Assembly (NCBI RefSeq): GCF_901709675.1
Contig: NC_051097.1
Location: forward strand, 11,908,539 to 11,972,538
Source of the DNA: Syngnathus acus
Taxonomy: Eukaryota > Chordata > Actinopteri > Syngnathiformes > Syngnathidae
DNA: 64,000 nt
Reading direction: 5' to 3'
Part shown: positions 50,699 to 62,172 of the stretch, piece after piece
How the letters are laid out: every line of letters starts with the position of its first letter
How positions within the stretch are numbered: the stretch's first letter is position 1
Notes under the pieces: model-generated
Seen by the model: the letters and a program-made list of their open reading frames with translations, nothing else
Databases searched by the model: none
Told to the model about the DNA's origin: nothing
Made by a program: the position numbers and the translations under genes

Positions 50699-52760
50699 GT
50701 GGCTGGACTACAAGGCGGTGGGCAAGCGACTGGGCACCACTCGATTTGTGGCCTTCAAAGTTCCTCTCAAGCAGGTGAGTCCTCCGCCGTCTGAAATTGC
50801 GGGAAATCACAGCAAATGTTAACAGCGGGCAATGCTAACTGTCGTCCCGCTCAGGCGCTGACCCGAGATATGGCGCCCGCTCAGGCCTTTGGACCGAAGG
50901 AGCTGCTGGACGTCATGCGGGAAGACCAGCAAGAACTGGGCCTCATCATCGACTTGACCTACACCACGCGCTACTACTCGCCGCAGGTAGCGCCGGCCGG
51001 CCGGCCCACGCCCTTCTATCGCTCGCTCGCTCGCTCGCCCTTTTCACGCCTAAAGTGCCTAAAGTCAAGCTCACCAAGTGGAAGGAAACTTTGAGTGCGG
51101 GACTTCATTTGCGGGAGGTTCCCCGGCCGTAAGTGGAAGGAAACTTTGAGTGCGGGACTTCATTTGCGGGAGGTTCCCCGGCCGTTTTCACAAGCAGTCA
51201 AGAGAGTTGAAAGTGTCCAGAGGCCTCAAGCCTGAGACGCCACCTTTTGCTGCAAAGGCGACCTTGGTCCTAATCCCGACGAGCGGATTGTTGGCAGGCA
51301 GGCCGGCCGGCCACTTTTGAACCGGGTGTCTTGACGAGCACGCTCTGTCTCCCGCCGCAGGAGCTCCCCAACTCGTTGAGCTTCATCAAGATCCCCACGG
51401 CGGGTCACGTGGTCCCCGCCGACAGCGTGGTGGTGACCTTCAAGAGAGCTGTGCGCCAATTCCTGCGAGACAACGCCTGCAACGGTGGCCGCCGCTTCCC
51501 GACGCGGCTGAGCCTGCTTTGCCCGGGCGGCCCAACTGAGCTGCTTTGTGTTGCAGACAAGCTGATTGGCGTCCACTGCACGCACGGACTCAACCGCACC
51601 GGCTACATGATCTGCAGGTGCCTTGGCTTCGCTTTGTCGTTGTGCGTGCGTGCGTGCGTGCCAGATGATGTGCAGCCGTGTGCGCATGCCGCTCAGGTGC
51701 GGCCAGGCGGCGCTCTAACCGCCGCCACACCTTCTGTGCTTTTTGCCGTGCCAGGTATCTGATCGAGGTGGACAAGATGGCTCCCACCGAGGCCATCAGA
51801 CGTGAGTGGCGCGCAAGCGGTCGGTCGGTCGCGCGCGCCCCTGCAGGTGACGTCAATGTGCGCTGTGTACTTTTCAGTGTTCAACTCAAGTCGCGGTCAC
51901 AACATCGAGAGACAAAACTACATTGAGGACCTTCAGAGCAGACCTAAGAGGTAGCCGGCTGGCCGGCCGGCCGACCGGCCAGCCAGCCAGGGTCTTTCTG
52001 TGCTTACGTGTAGCTTACGTATCGCTTCCTTTGCTGTTTTGCTGATCACTTACGTGGAAATGCCCCGACCGCTCTCACAAATCTTTGTCTGGGCAGCAAC
52101 ACGATCACGGGCATGGCCAGTCGTCCGCCACCGTCGGTGCGAGGTCGAGCCGGCCATTGGACGCCGGCCGCGCCTGGAGACGCACATTGGAGTGGTGCAG
52201 GCCACAACCACGGGTACGTGGTCTCTCACTCACTCACACACACATACACACACACACACCCCTCAGTAATCGGGTTCTCCTTGCCACAAGCGTGCTCGTA
52301 AGAACGGGACGGGAGAGCAATTGAATGACAAAATTGCACGGCTCGGGGCGGCACACTGTGTGCCTAAGATTCGAGTGTGTCTCGCGCGACACTCACTCAC
52401 TCACTCACTCACTCACTCACTCACTCACTCACTCACTCACTCACTCACTCACTCACTCACCCACCCACCCACCACCTTCATTGTCTTTGTATCACCCCCC
52501 GCAGGTTTTGTCCGCCAAGAGCCCAAAGGCAACAACCGTACCCGGGCCGCCCCCAATACGACCCCAAGCATTACGGGCCCCCAAGAAGCGGAGGCCCCAA
52601 TGCCTTCCCGCCCGCACATGCCGCCGGCAAATCCAACGGACGGGGGTGGCCCCGCGGCGCCAACCGGCGGGGTCGGCACGCAAGCGCTTCGGGTCGCCCA
52701 TTGGCCGCCCAGCCCCGCTACAACTCCTCCTCCTGCTGGACTGGCACTTTTGGACTGTGA
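50699..52760 (+). CDS. dusp11: RNA 5'-triphosphatase DUSP11 (PIR1), exons 2-9
   Basis: Dual-specificity-type phosphatase that removes 5' phosphates from RNA in the nucleus. Exons 50699-50774, 50855-50995, 51361-51484, 51557-51617, 51755-51801, 51878-51950, 52097-52213 and 52505-52760 join in phase. Exon 2 starts within an Arg codon (R|WLDYKAVGKRLGTTRFVAFK), so a 5' exon is missing from this model. Conserved parts: ELGLIIDLTYTTRYYSPQ, LSFIKIPTAGHVVP, the catalytic P-loop VHCTHGLNRTGYMICR (Cys and Arg of CX5R present), and RGHNIERQNYIEDLQ. The C-terminal tail is Arg/Gly/Pro-rich and ends PRYNSSSCWTGTFGL, comparable to the human tail. The catalytic domain is complete. Confidence 0.9.
51076..51185 (+). 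repeat. Perfect 55-bp tandem duplication in dusp11 intron 3
   Basis: The unit beginning AAGTGGAAGGAAACTTTGAG at 51076 is repeated exactly from 51131. The lack of differences means a very recent duplication or an assembly artefact. Confidence 0.9.
52390..52459 (+). repeat. (ACTC)n microsatellite in dusp11 intron
   Basis: About 17 tandem ACTC units, then a few ACCC units, just upstream of the last dusp11 exon. Frames through it (LTHS repeats) are artefacts. Confidence 0.95.
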
Positions 52761-52971
52761 AAAGCATCTTAAATTCTGGCCCAGTGGAGGATTGATGTTG
52801 GAATGTTTGTTATTGTGCAAGGTGGTAATGTCGAATATGTCTGAGTGCAATTTTTAACGGAAACATGTGAGTTATGGAGACTTTTGGAATGTGGACAATT
52901 GGAACGCATCCACGGCTCTGGGATTTTTCCTTTCCCAGAACTGAAGGTGGCTTGACACTCTAAGAAAATCA

Positions 52972-52977
52972 AATAAA
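52972..52977 (+). terminator. Poly(A) signal AATAAA of dusp11
   Basis: AATAAA lies 212 bases after the dusp11 stop codon. Confidence 0.6.
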
Positions 52978-53672
52978 ATGCCCACTTAAGACCCCCAGCC
53001 AAGTGGGGCTCAAGAGATTTTTCAGACGGAACCATAACCAAGTCCTGGCACATTTAGCCCCATCCGTTCGTGTGGAGAGAGAATGTTTTGTGACTGGGAC
53101 GTTTTGAATCAGTCACATCCTGTTGAAGGAGAATGGAATCATAGACTCGGCCTAAAGTTGGGAATGTGATGATGCAAAATGGGGGATCTGGACCGTTTAG
53201 CTTCTGTTCCTGTGCGTGATGCCACAACATGGTGAGAAAAGGGCCATAAGCTTGATTTGTGTTGCACATTCCATGCCGTGATCGCGACACGTACGCTACT
53301 GAGGAGCACCTCAACAGAGCAAACAGGCCAAATGAAAGGGGCCACGCTTGCAAAAGGGAAGAACGATGAAATGGGAGGGACGGCCAAATGAAAGTGGCCG
53401 GCCGTGCTTGCAAAAGGGAAGAACCATGGAATGGGAGGGACGGCCAAGTGAAAGTCAAGTTCATTTATTTATTTATATATACTGTATATCAATCACAAGC
53501 AAGTCTCAAAGCGGCCGCACTTGCAACAGGGAAGGAAGAACGATGCAATGGGACGGCCGGCTTCAAGTCGACGTTGGCTTGTCGGCGGCAGTGTGGCGGG
53601 CCGCCACTGGGGGCGCTGTCGCACGCTCGCTCTAGCCATAAGCGCAGTGAGAGGTGCATGAAATGGGGAAAA
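52978..53672. other. Intergenic region dusp11-xpo7
   Basis: No exon seen. It holds a 60-bp tandem repeat (53346-53455), a partial dispersed repeat (53449-53510) and a further degenerate copy of the 60-bp unit (about 53518-53570). The xpo7 promoter should lie at the right end; there is no TATA box. Confidence 0.5.
53346..53455 (+). repeat. 60-bp tandem repeat upstream of xpo7
   Basis: Two copies, each starting GCTTGCAAAAGGGAAGAAC and including AATGGGAGGGACGGCCAA, spaced exactly 60 bases apart. A third diverged copy follows after the dispersed repeat. Confidence 0.85.
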
Positions 53673-56348
53673 ATGGCGGATCATGTGCAGGTGAGCGGGG
53701 ACTTGGCATGTTTGCGACCGCGGCGACGTCGCCGCGCGACGCACCGACGGAAACCCGAGGCCGCCGCGAGCGTCGGTGCCCCCGGCGGGGAGGTTGCGGG
53801 CGGACGGACGGCGAAGGCCCGGCCGTCCGGAGTAGTGGAGGAAGCTGCTGCCGCTTGCCCGCCGTCGTCGCCCGCCTTGCCCGGCTCCACCGCTGCGTGG
53901 CCTACTGTCGCAACGTTAGCCCGACGCAGGCCTCGCGCGCGCGGGCTCTCGGCGCTAGGGGTCCCCGGGCAGACGACAAGCGTGTCCTCGTGGACGAGGA
54001 GCGCCCGTTGTTTTCATCGAGACAACAATGAAGGGTGACTGGAGCTCGGCTAACCGGTCGTTTACGTCTTGCTCGCCCGGCTGCAGGCAGGCTCGCTCGT
54101 AACCGAGCATGCCGCCGTCGCTCGGCGGACCCGCACAACCGACATTGGAAGCCTCAATTTAGCATTTTTGATGTCTCTCCCACTAACCCCCCCCCCCCCC
54201 CTCCCCTCTCTCCCTCTCCGCGGTTCGTCCCAGCGCTTTCGGAGTCGCGAGCTAGCCATGCTAACGTTAGCATAAGCCGAGCCATCACCCCTTCCCGCCC
54301 GATTGCCAACAAGCCGTTTCGTTCTGATTGCTTCGTTGCTGTTGTTGCTGCTGTTGTTGGCATCGTCGTCTTAAACGAGACACCGGGCGGGCGGGCGCTG
54401 TCGCAAGCTTGTAGCGAGCGAAAGGCTCCGTTTCCTCCCGCGTTGTTTATGTTGGTTACTAAGCAGCGCCGTGTCGGCCACCTAGCCCGCTGGGTGGCTA
54501 GGCTACGCTAACTGCCGCCCGCGACTGCTGCTTTTCTGTCGCGGGACGCTCGGTTGAAGTCCACGAGCGTCCACACGCTCGTCAGGTCAAACGAGTCCGT
54601 GGGCGTTCGAGGCTCGCTCAAGCGCCTCGGCTGCGCCCCACGTTGCTTTCTTTCAGTCAACGTGAGCTGACGTTCGATACGCACGTTGTGTGTGTGTGTT
54701 TGTTTTTTCTCCCTCGCACTCGATCACATCAGGAAATGTCGTCTGGTAGGCAGTCAGACATCATCGGAGCCAGCCGGCACACCTGTCTTGTTAACAGCCT
54801 TCCTTAGCATTAGCATTGGTGTGTGCTAAGGGGAAGCGCAACGCTTGGCAAACAACAGGTTGTTTTGGTTTCCTTCCAAAGATGAGCGCGCTTGCTCGCT
54901 TGCTCGCTCGCCACAGTGACGGCCGGCCAAAGGGCAGGGCGTTTCAACGGTCAGCTCAGGCGGACTCGCTCTCGTTTTTGTGTGACCCTCCAAAAAGCGT
55001 TGACTCGGAGGCCCGAAGTACCGAGTTGAGGCCCAAAGGGAACGGAGCCCGAGTTGAAAGTTCAGTTCAACAAGCCCCGAAACGTGGCTTCGGTGTCTCG
55101 GAGATGGCGCGCGTGTGTTTTGTGCTGATAAGCGCCGCCCGTGTCTCGGCAGGGCCTCGCCCAGCTGGAGATCCTCTGCAAGCAGCTGTATGAGACGGCC
55201 GACACGGCCGTGCGCCACCAAGCGGAGAAAGCCTTGGTGGAGTTCACCAACGGGCCCGACTGCCTCAGCAAGTGTCAGCTGCTGCTCGAGAGAGGAAGCG
55301 TGAGTGGGCCGCCGACCTGGCGGCGGGTTGCCCGATTGGCCGTCGTGACCCGGCGTGTTTGTGCGTCCGCAGTCGTCGTACTCGCAGCTGCTGGCGGCCA
55401 CCTGCTTGTCCAAACTGGTGTCGAGGACCAGCAACCCCCTCCCCCTGGAGCAGCGCATCGACATCCGTGAGTTCTGGCGTCCCGGACGGGAAGAAAGGAA
55501 AGGCAAAAATGTGTCCCGTCCGGCAGGGAACTACGTGCTGAACTACCTGGCCACGCGGCCCAAGCTGGCCGCCTTCGTGACGCAGGCGCTCATCCAGCTG
55601 TACGCCCGCATCACCAAGCTGGGCTGGTTCGACTCGCAGAAGGACGACTACGTGTTCCGCAACGTCATCGCCGACGTCACCCGCTTCCTGCGGGACAGCG
55701 TGGAGCACTGCATCATCGGCGTCACCATCCTGTCGCAGCTCACCAACGAGATCAACCAGGTGGGCACCTCCTGTGGGCCGCCTTTGGCCGACGGCGCCGC
55801 CTCACCACGCACTGCGCTCTCTGTCCTGTCGGCAGGCGGATGCAGCGCACCCGCTGACCAAGCACAGGAAGATCGCCTCGTCCTTCAGGGACTCGTCGCT
55901 CTTGGACATTTTCACGCTCTCCTGCAACCTCCTCAAACAGGTCAGAAATGTGGGGAAAGGCCTTTGACCGTGCCCATATCAACTCTGGTTGCTTTGAATG
56001 GGGCAAAAAAGCCATTCCGCTCGCTCGCTCGGGACCAGGTCCGGGGCGCTGACAGTTGCGTTGTGCGCGACAGGCCTCGGGCAAGAACCTGAACCTGAAT
56101 GACGAGTCTCAACACGGGCTGCTGATGCAGCTGCTCAAGCTGAGCTACAACTGCCTCAACTACGACTTCATCGGGACATCCACCGACGAGTCGTCCGACG
56201 ACCTGTGCACGGTGCAGATCCCCACGTCGTGGCGCTCGGGTAGGCCGGTCTCTTCCTTCCTTCCTTCCTTCCTTCCTTCCTTCCTTCCTTCCTTCCTTCC
56301 TTCCTTCCTTCCTTCCTTCCTTCCTTCCTTCCTTCCTTCCTCTCTGGC

Positions 56349-56380
<32 letters not shown>

Positions 56381-59300
56381 CAAAAGCGGCCACCGCATTC
56401 AGCCTCTCAAATGCACAGCCATGGTTTTTGCCCATTTCTTGCTCGGCGCGCTTTCCCCCCTGGCTAAATTTCCACAATTGTGTCTCTTTTTTTTGGCCCC
56501 GTTGGAGCAGCCTTCCTGGATTCGTCCACCCTGCAGCTCTTCTTCAACCTCTACCATTCCATCCCGCCTTCTCTCTCCCCGCTGGTGAGTGGTACAAATG
56601 GCGGCCTGCCTTGCCCTGCCCTGCCCTGCCCTGCCCGGCGGCGCCAACCCAGTCCCCGTCCGTGTGCGCGCAGGTGCTGTCGTGTCTGGTCCAGATCGCT
56701 TCGGTCAGGAGGTCCCTCTTCAACAATGCCGAGAGAGCCAAGTTCCTGTCGCACCTGGTGGACGGAGTCAAGAGGATACTGGCCAACCCGCAGGTGGGTC
56801 TGCCTGCCCGCCCCTCGCCGGTGCGGTCGCCGCAGATGGGCGCGTGACCGTGTCCCGCCCCTTCCCAGTGTCTGCCGGATCCCAACAACTACCACGAGTT
56901 CTGCCGGCTGCTGGCGCGGCTCAAGAGCAACTACCAGCTGGGCGAGCTGGTCAAGGTGGAGAACTACCCTGAAGTCATCCGCCTCATCGCCAACTTTACC
57001 GTCACCAGCCTGCAGGTGAGCCGCCCTATATGGAGAAAAAAAAGTGAGCGTTTTGCTTGGCCCCTTCCTTTGCTGTCCATGTGACCCAGCCACGGTGTGC
57101 GTCCTTTCAGCACTGGGAGTTTGCCCCCAACAGCGTTCACTACTTGCTGAGCTTGTGGCAGCGCCTGGCCGCCTCGGTGCCCTACGTCAAGGCCACCGAG
57201 CCGCACCTGCTGGAGACGTACACCCCCGAGGTCACCAAGGCCTACATCACGTCGCGGCTGGAGTCGGTCCACGTCATCCTCAGGTCGGCTGGGCTAGGCT
57301 AGGCTAGACTAGGCTGGGCTGGGCTGGGCTGGGCTCGGTTTTGGCTTTCAGAAGCGTGCGTGCCGGGTTGAGCCGGCGCTCGTCTAAGCCGTGGCCGTGT
57401 GCGCAGGGACGGCCTGGAGGACCCGCTGGATGACACCGGCCTGGTTCAGCAGCAGCTGGACCAGCTCTCCACCATCGGCAGGTGCGAGTATGAGAAGACG
57501 TGCGCTCTGCTGGTGCAGCTTTTCGATCAAGCGGCGCAGAGCTACCAGGAGCTGCTCCAGTCCACCAACTCGGGCGCCGCCGACGTCACTGTGCAGGAGG
57601 GTGCGTGTGTGTGTGTGTGGGGGGGGGGGGGTCGAGTGGGCCACCGCTGATACGCTCCTCCCCTCTTCTCCTCCCGTCTCAGGTCGCCTGACCTGGCTGG
57701 TGTACATCATCGGGGCGGTGATCGGCGGCCGCGTGTCCTTCGCCAGCACCGACGAGCAGGACGCCATGGACGGCGAGCTGGTCTGCCGGTACGTGGCCTT
57801 TTGTCACTGTTCTCCGGGCTCCGGCCTCACCCGGCTGGCGCTTTGTGCCGCTTGCGTCCCGCAGAGTGCTGCAGCTGATGAACCTGACCGACTCGCGGCT
57901 GGCTCAGGCCGGCAACGAGAGGCTGGAGCTGGCCGTGCTCAGCTTCTTCGAGCAGTTCCGCAAGATCTACATCGGCGACCAGGTGCAGAAATCTTCCAAG
58001 GTGAGAAAAGTTCAAAGCCCCAAAGTGTGAGCTCCAGATGACACCGTCTCTCTCGCCTTTGTTTGCAGCTGTATCGGCGGCTGTCGGAGGTGCTGGGCCT
58101 CAATGACGAGACCATGGTGCTGAGCGTCTTCATCGGCAAAATGTGAGCGGCCCCGCCCGTGACGATGCTAATGGCGGCTGCGCACGCGCCTGCTTACGCT
58201 GCCTTTTGGCCCCTCCCTCCAGCATCACCAACTTGAAGTACTGGGGCCAGTGTGAACCCATCACCTCCAAGACCCTGCAGCTTCTCAACGACCTCTCCTT
58301 GGGATATCCTTCACACGTGCTGCGTGGAGACAAACAACCACTTGTTGGCGCGAGGGCAGCTTGACAACTTTGCGGGAAAGTAGAGCAGAGTGTGAGAGAA
58401 GCGGTAATTTTGAATTTGCCGTGGCCACTTAGGCCAGCACTGGACTTTGCTTATCCTTGACAGCCACGTGCACGTACAGCAGCGTCCGCAAACTGGTCAA
58501 GCTGAGTGCCGTGCAGTTTATGCTCAACAATCACACGGTGAGTATTGGCGCGCCCCCACAAAAAAAAAAAAAAAAGAGATATATATATATATGTGTGTGT
58601 AAAAAGCAACACGGCCGCCGCCACCCTGGTGTCTGCCTCCCTCCCTCATGCGTTGTCAGCAGAGCGAGCACTTCTCCTTCCTGGGCGTCAACAACCAATC
58701 CAACCTGAGCGACATGAGGTGCCGCACCACCTTCTACACCGCGCTGGGGCGCCTCCTCATGGTGGATCTGGGTAAGCGGCTGGCGTCTGGGCGTGCTTCG
58801 GTGCCAAAGATTTTCCACACGTTTTTTGTCACTTGCGAGCTCGCGCAAAGCAAGAGGGCTTGAAAGGCTGAACATCAAACACAGTCTCACGCTAGCGTGA
58901 ATGGGAAACTGTTGGATGCAGGTGAGGACGAGGAGCAGTTTGAGCAGTTCATGCTGCCGCTGACTGTGGCCTTTGAGGCCGTGGCCCAGATGCTGAGCAC
59001 CAACACCTTCAACGAGCAGGAGGCCAAGGTGAGGCGCGCCGCGCGCTGCGCACGTACACCGACCGGCCGGCCGGGCTTAAGTGTCAGCGGTCCTAGCGCC
59101 GAGCCCTGTGGCACTGTGTCTCGCAGAGGACGCTGGTGGGCCTGGTCCGAGACTTGCGAGGGATCGCGTTTGCCTTCAACGCCAAGACCAGCTTCATGAT
59201 GCTCTTTGACTGGATGTATCCTTTGCCAGCTTAGCTTAGCTTAGCTTAGCCTCGCCAGTTTGCCAAAGCGGCGCCGGATGCGTCCTTGACGAGCGAGGGC

Positions 59301-60261
59301 AGATACCCGGCCTACATGCCCATCCTGCAGCGGGCCGTCGAGCTGTGGTACCACGACCCGGCGTGCACCACGCCCGTACTCAAGCTCATGGCCGAGCTGG
59401 TTCACAACAGGTGCCCTGTGTGTCTGTGCGCTTGCTCGTTTGGGTGTCTGCATGGTGTTCTTCATGGAGCGTGTGCGCGCGCAGCGGAGCCAATATTTGA
59501 TTTTGAGTGTGCCTGCCGCCGCCGCCGACTGGCTCGTCACAGGTCGCAGAGGCTGCAGTTTGACGTGTCGTCGCCCAACGGCATCCTGCTCTTCCGGGAG
59601 ACCAGCAAGATGATCACGACCTACGGTGAGGCCGCATTTGCGAAAGTTTTGAGGGAGGGCGCTTCGCGTCCTCGTGCACACCATTTGAGGTTTGGCGCCG
59701 CCGTCTGTCGCCTTTGTTGCTCAGGCAACCGCATCCTGACGCTGGGCGACGTGCCAAAAGATCGGGCGTACGCCGTCAAGCTGAAGGGTGTCAGCGTGTG
59801 CTTCGCTATGCTCAAGGCGGTGCTGAGCGGCAACTACGTCAACTTTGGCGTCTTCCGCCTGTACGGCGACGACGCCTTGGACAACGCCCTGCAGACCTTC
59901 ATCAAGCTGCTGCTGTCCATCCCGCACAGCGACCTGCTGGTGCGTACGTACGTGCGTGCGTGCGTGTGTTTGTGCACGCACCCTTCCTCACTGTGACCTT
60001 TTTGCGAGCAACAACCCTAACGCTGTGACCCCGTCTCTTTGTACACACACGCAGGACTACCCCAAGCTCAGCCAGTCCTTCTACTCCCTGCTGGAGGTCC
60101 TCACTCAAGACCACATGAACTTTCTGGCCAGCCTGGAGCCTCACATGGTCATGTACATCCTGTCGTCCATTTCCGAAGGCCTCACCGCACTCGGTACGTG
60201 GCTCAAAGTCGGAAGGAATCAAAGAGAAATCACTCTCAAGCTCAAGGAGTCTGACGTCCTG

Positions 60262-60296
<35 letters not shown>

Positions 60297-61149
60297 TGTG
60301 TGTGTGCGCAGACACGATGGTGTGCACGGGCTGCTGTTCCAGCTTGGACCACATGGTCACGTATCTGTTCAAGCAGCTGTCGCGCTCCACCAAGAAGCGA
60401 GCCACGCCCATGGCCACCGACGAGCGCTTTCTCCACATCATGCAGCAGCACCCTGAGATGATCCAGCAGGTAATGTTGCCGCCGCCTGGCAAGGTCGCAA
60501 AGGAAAACGTGGAGCAGCCAACGACGTGTCGTTATGACGCCCGCCGCAGATGCTGTCTACCGTGCTGAACATCATCATCTTCGAGGACTGCCGCAACCAG
60601 TGGTCCATGTCCCGACCGCTGCTGGGACTCATACTCCTCAACGAGAAGGTACTGCGGCCGGCCAGCACACACCCCACGCCAGATGGCGCGTTGACAAGAG
60701 CTCCTTGCGCTCGGCAGTACTTTGCGGACGTGCGTAACAGCATCGTGAACAGCCAACCCCCGGAGAAGCAGCAGGCCATGCATCTCTGCTTCGAGAATCT
60801 CATGGAGGGAATCGAACGCAACCTGCTCACCAAGAACAGAGACAGGTGAGCCACCCGTCGTTTTCTCAGAACAAAATTCCCTCCGGCGATGAGCCCCGAC
60901 GCAAAAGTTGAACCAACGCAAAAGATGAACCGAGGCAAACGTTGAACAAACGCAAAAGTTCAACAAACGTTCAACGTCACTTTGTGGCTGGCTCGCGCTA
61001 GCTAGCTAGCGTAGCGTGTGTCGCTAACGACGTGCGGGTGGCGGCGCAGGTTCACGCAGAACTTGTCGGTGTTCCGGCGGGAAGTGAACGACAGCATGAA
61101 GAACTCCACGTGCGGCGGCGGCGTCAACAGCAACGACATGATGAGCTGA
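53673..61149 (+). CDS. xpo7: Exportin-7 (RanBP16), 27 coding exons
   Basis: Importin-beta-family nuclear export receptor; binds RanGTP and carries proteins out of the nucleus. Exons: 53673-53690, 55153-55299, 55373-55466, 55527-55759, 55836-55940, 56074-56239, 56511-56584, 56674-56793, 56869-57015, 57111-57283, 57407-57600, 57683-57788, 57865-58000, 58069-58142, 58223-58303, 58474-58537, 58663-58771, 58922-59028, 59127-59215, 59303-59410, 59543-59625, 59725-59939, 60055-60193, 60312-60469, 60550-60648, 60718-60845, 61050-61149. All phases fit; 1088 residues (human 1087), more than 90% alike by eye. Exon 1 codes only for MADHVQ and intron 1 is the longest (1.46 kb). The end [18 protein letters not shown] matches the family. 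Introns 15 and 19 have U12-type signals. Complete and intact. Confidence 0.97.
56251..56382 (+). repeat. (TTCC)n(TGTC)n microsatellite in xpo7 intron 6
   Basis: About 22 TTCC units, then about 8 TGTC units, within the 271-base intron between exons 6 and 7. It begins within about 12 bases of the splice donor. Confidence 0.95.
58304..58473 (+). other. xpo7: U12-type AT-AC intron of xpo7
   Basis: The intron starts ATATCCTT, the exact U12 AT-AC donor consensus, and ends CAC. A branch site TCCTTGAC lies at about 58454-58461, 12 bases before the end. Only this choice keeps the reading frame and the conserved protein ([15 protein letters not shown]). There is no GT donor near the exon end that gives the conserved residues. 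Confidence 0.92.
59216..59302 (+). other. xpo7: U12-type GT-AG intron of xpo7
   Basis: The intron starts GTATCCTTT, matching the U12 GT-AG donor, and has a branch site TCCTTGAC at about 59283-59290, 12 bases before the closing AG. Joining gives [13 protein letters not shown], as in other exportin-7 proteins. Length 87 bases. Confidence 0.88.
60899..60978 (+). repeat. Degenerate ACGCAAAAGTTGAAC minisatellite in xpo7 intron 26
   Basis: Four or so diverged copies of about 20 bases containing CGCAAA[A/C]GTTGAAC. Intronic. Confidence 0.7.
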
Positions 61150-61837
61150 CGTTCCACGCCGACGCGTCTCCACCTGGCGCCGGGCAGACCGCGGGCCCGC
61201 CACCTGCGGCCCATCAGCACCCGTCCCGTCCGGCCGGCCGGCCTGGCCCCAGCAGGCCTCGCCCCGTCCCCTTGTTGATAGGAGCAAATATAAATATATA
61301 CAGATCTATTTTAACGCCGGAGAGAAGGGCGGGCACGCACGGTGGCGGCAGCGGTCAAATAGTCCAACATGCTAGCCCGCCTTGTACAGAAGACCACAAA
61401 GTCCAGTGTACATTTTGTTTGCTAACATTTTCAGTCATGTTTATATGATAGTGATGGGACGAAAAGAAAACCAGACCGACGTGGTGTAAATAGTCTTCAA
61501 AGGCGCGTCCACTTTGCACTCCGCCGAAACACACAAGAGTGCGCAGAGGTCAGGCGAGGCGGCCGGGCCGGGCCGGGCATCCTCCTGGGCCGGGTCCTTT
61601 CCCAAAGACGGATGGGCCTCGTCTCTACCCGAGCGTGCTCCTTCCAACTTTTTGTTTACTTTGTGGATTCCTGGGACCAGGTAGTAGTCCTTTTTGGTGT
61701 GGTGTGCGCGTGCCACGGTGCTGTGTGGAAGGAACACTGGCGCCGCCCGGAAGCAGGAAGGCAAGGCGCTCAGGTATGCGTCCACTTCCTGCTTTGTGAC
61801 TGATGTGAATGTGGCGTTGCCGCTGTGTTTGACTGCA

Positions 61838-61843
61838 AATAAA
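61838..61843 (+). terminator. Poly(A) signal AATAAA, candidate for xpo7
   Basis: First AATAAA after the xpo7 stop, 689 bases downstream. The intervening stretch would be the 3' UTR. Confidence 0.5.
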
Positions 61844-61956
61844 CCTCACCCTTTTTACAAGACGCGCCTCGACTTTGGACGTGTTCGGCGGCGGCGGCCT
61901 GGGATGGACCCGCTCCGTTCTTTGGCCACAAAGGTGATATTCACCCCAAAGCCGCG

Positions 61957-62066
61957 TTTGGACATAGCTCGTGCAAGCTATTATTAGCTACTATTTGGAC
62001 ATAGCTCGCGCAAGCTATGATTCGCTTCTATTTGGACATAGCACGCGCAAGCTATGATTGACTTTT
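61957..62066 (+). repeat. 37-bp tandem repeat with inner inverted motif
   Basis: Three copies begin TTTGGACATAGC at 61957, 61994 and 62031. Each contains ATAGC-TCGCGCAA-GCTAT-type sequence, a short imperfect inverted repeat, so each unit could form a small hairpin. Confidence 0.88.
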
Positions 62067-62172
62067 GATGCACCGCACGGTTTTTGTTTTTCCTCAATGA
62101 CAAAGACGCAAATTCCAGGACACACTTTCATTTCCACTCGCCATCATAACAAAAGTCGTTTTCTTTTGTAAG

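Larger units (their letters stand above)
61150..62172. other. xpo7 3' UTR and convergent gap to pbdc1
   Basis: About 1 kb without an exon; xpo7 and pbdc1 are transcribed towards each other. Contains the AATAAA above and the 37-bp repeat at 61957. I found no AATAAA for pbdc1 on the - strand. Confidence 0.5.

Noticed and set aside
50615-50794. ATG at 50615 as the dusp11 start
   Set aside because: Its frame disagrees with exon 2 (RWLDYKAVGK), and no donor between it and 50698 leaves room for a real intron.
52321-52857. 178-residue + strand frame with an LTHS repeat
   Set aside because: The repeat is the ACTC microsatellite, and the rest is the last dusp11 exon in the wrong frame; the phase-consistent frame ends at 52760.
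55265-55708. 147-residue frame on the - strand within xpo7
   Set aside because: Mirror of xpo7 exons 2-4; the + strand exons are near-identical to exportin-7 and in phase.
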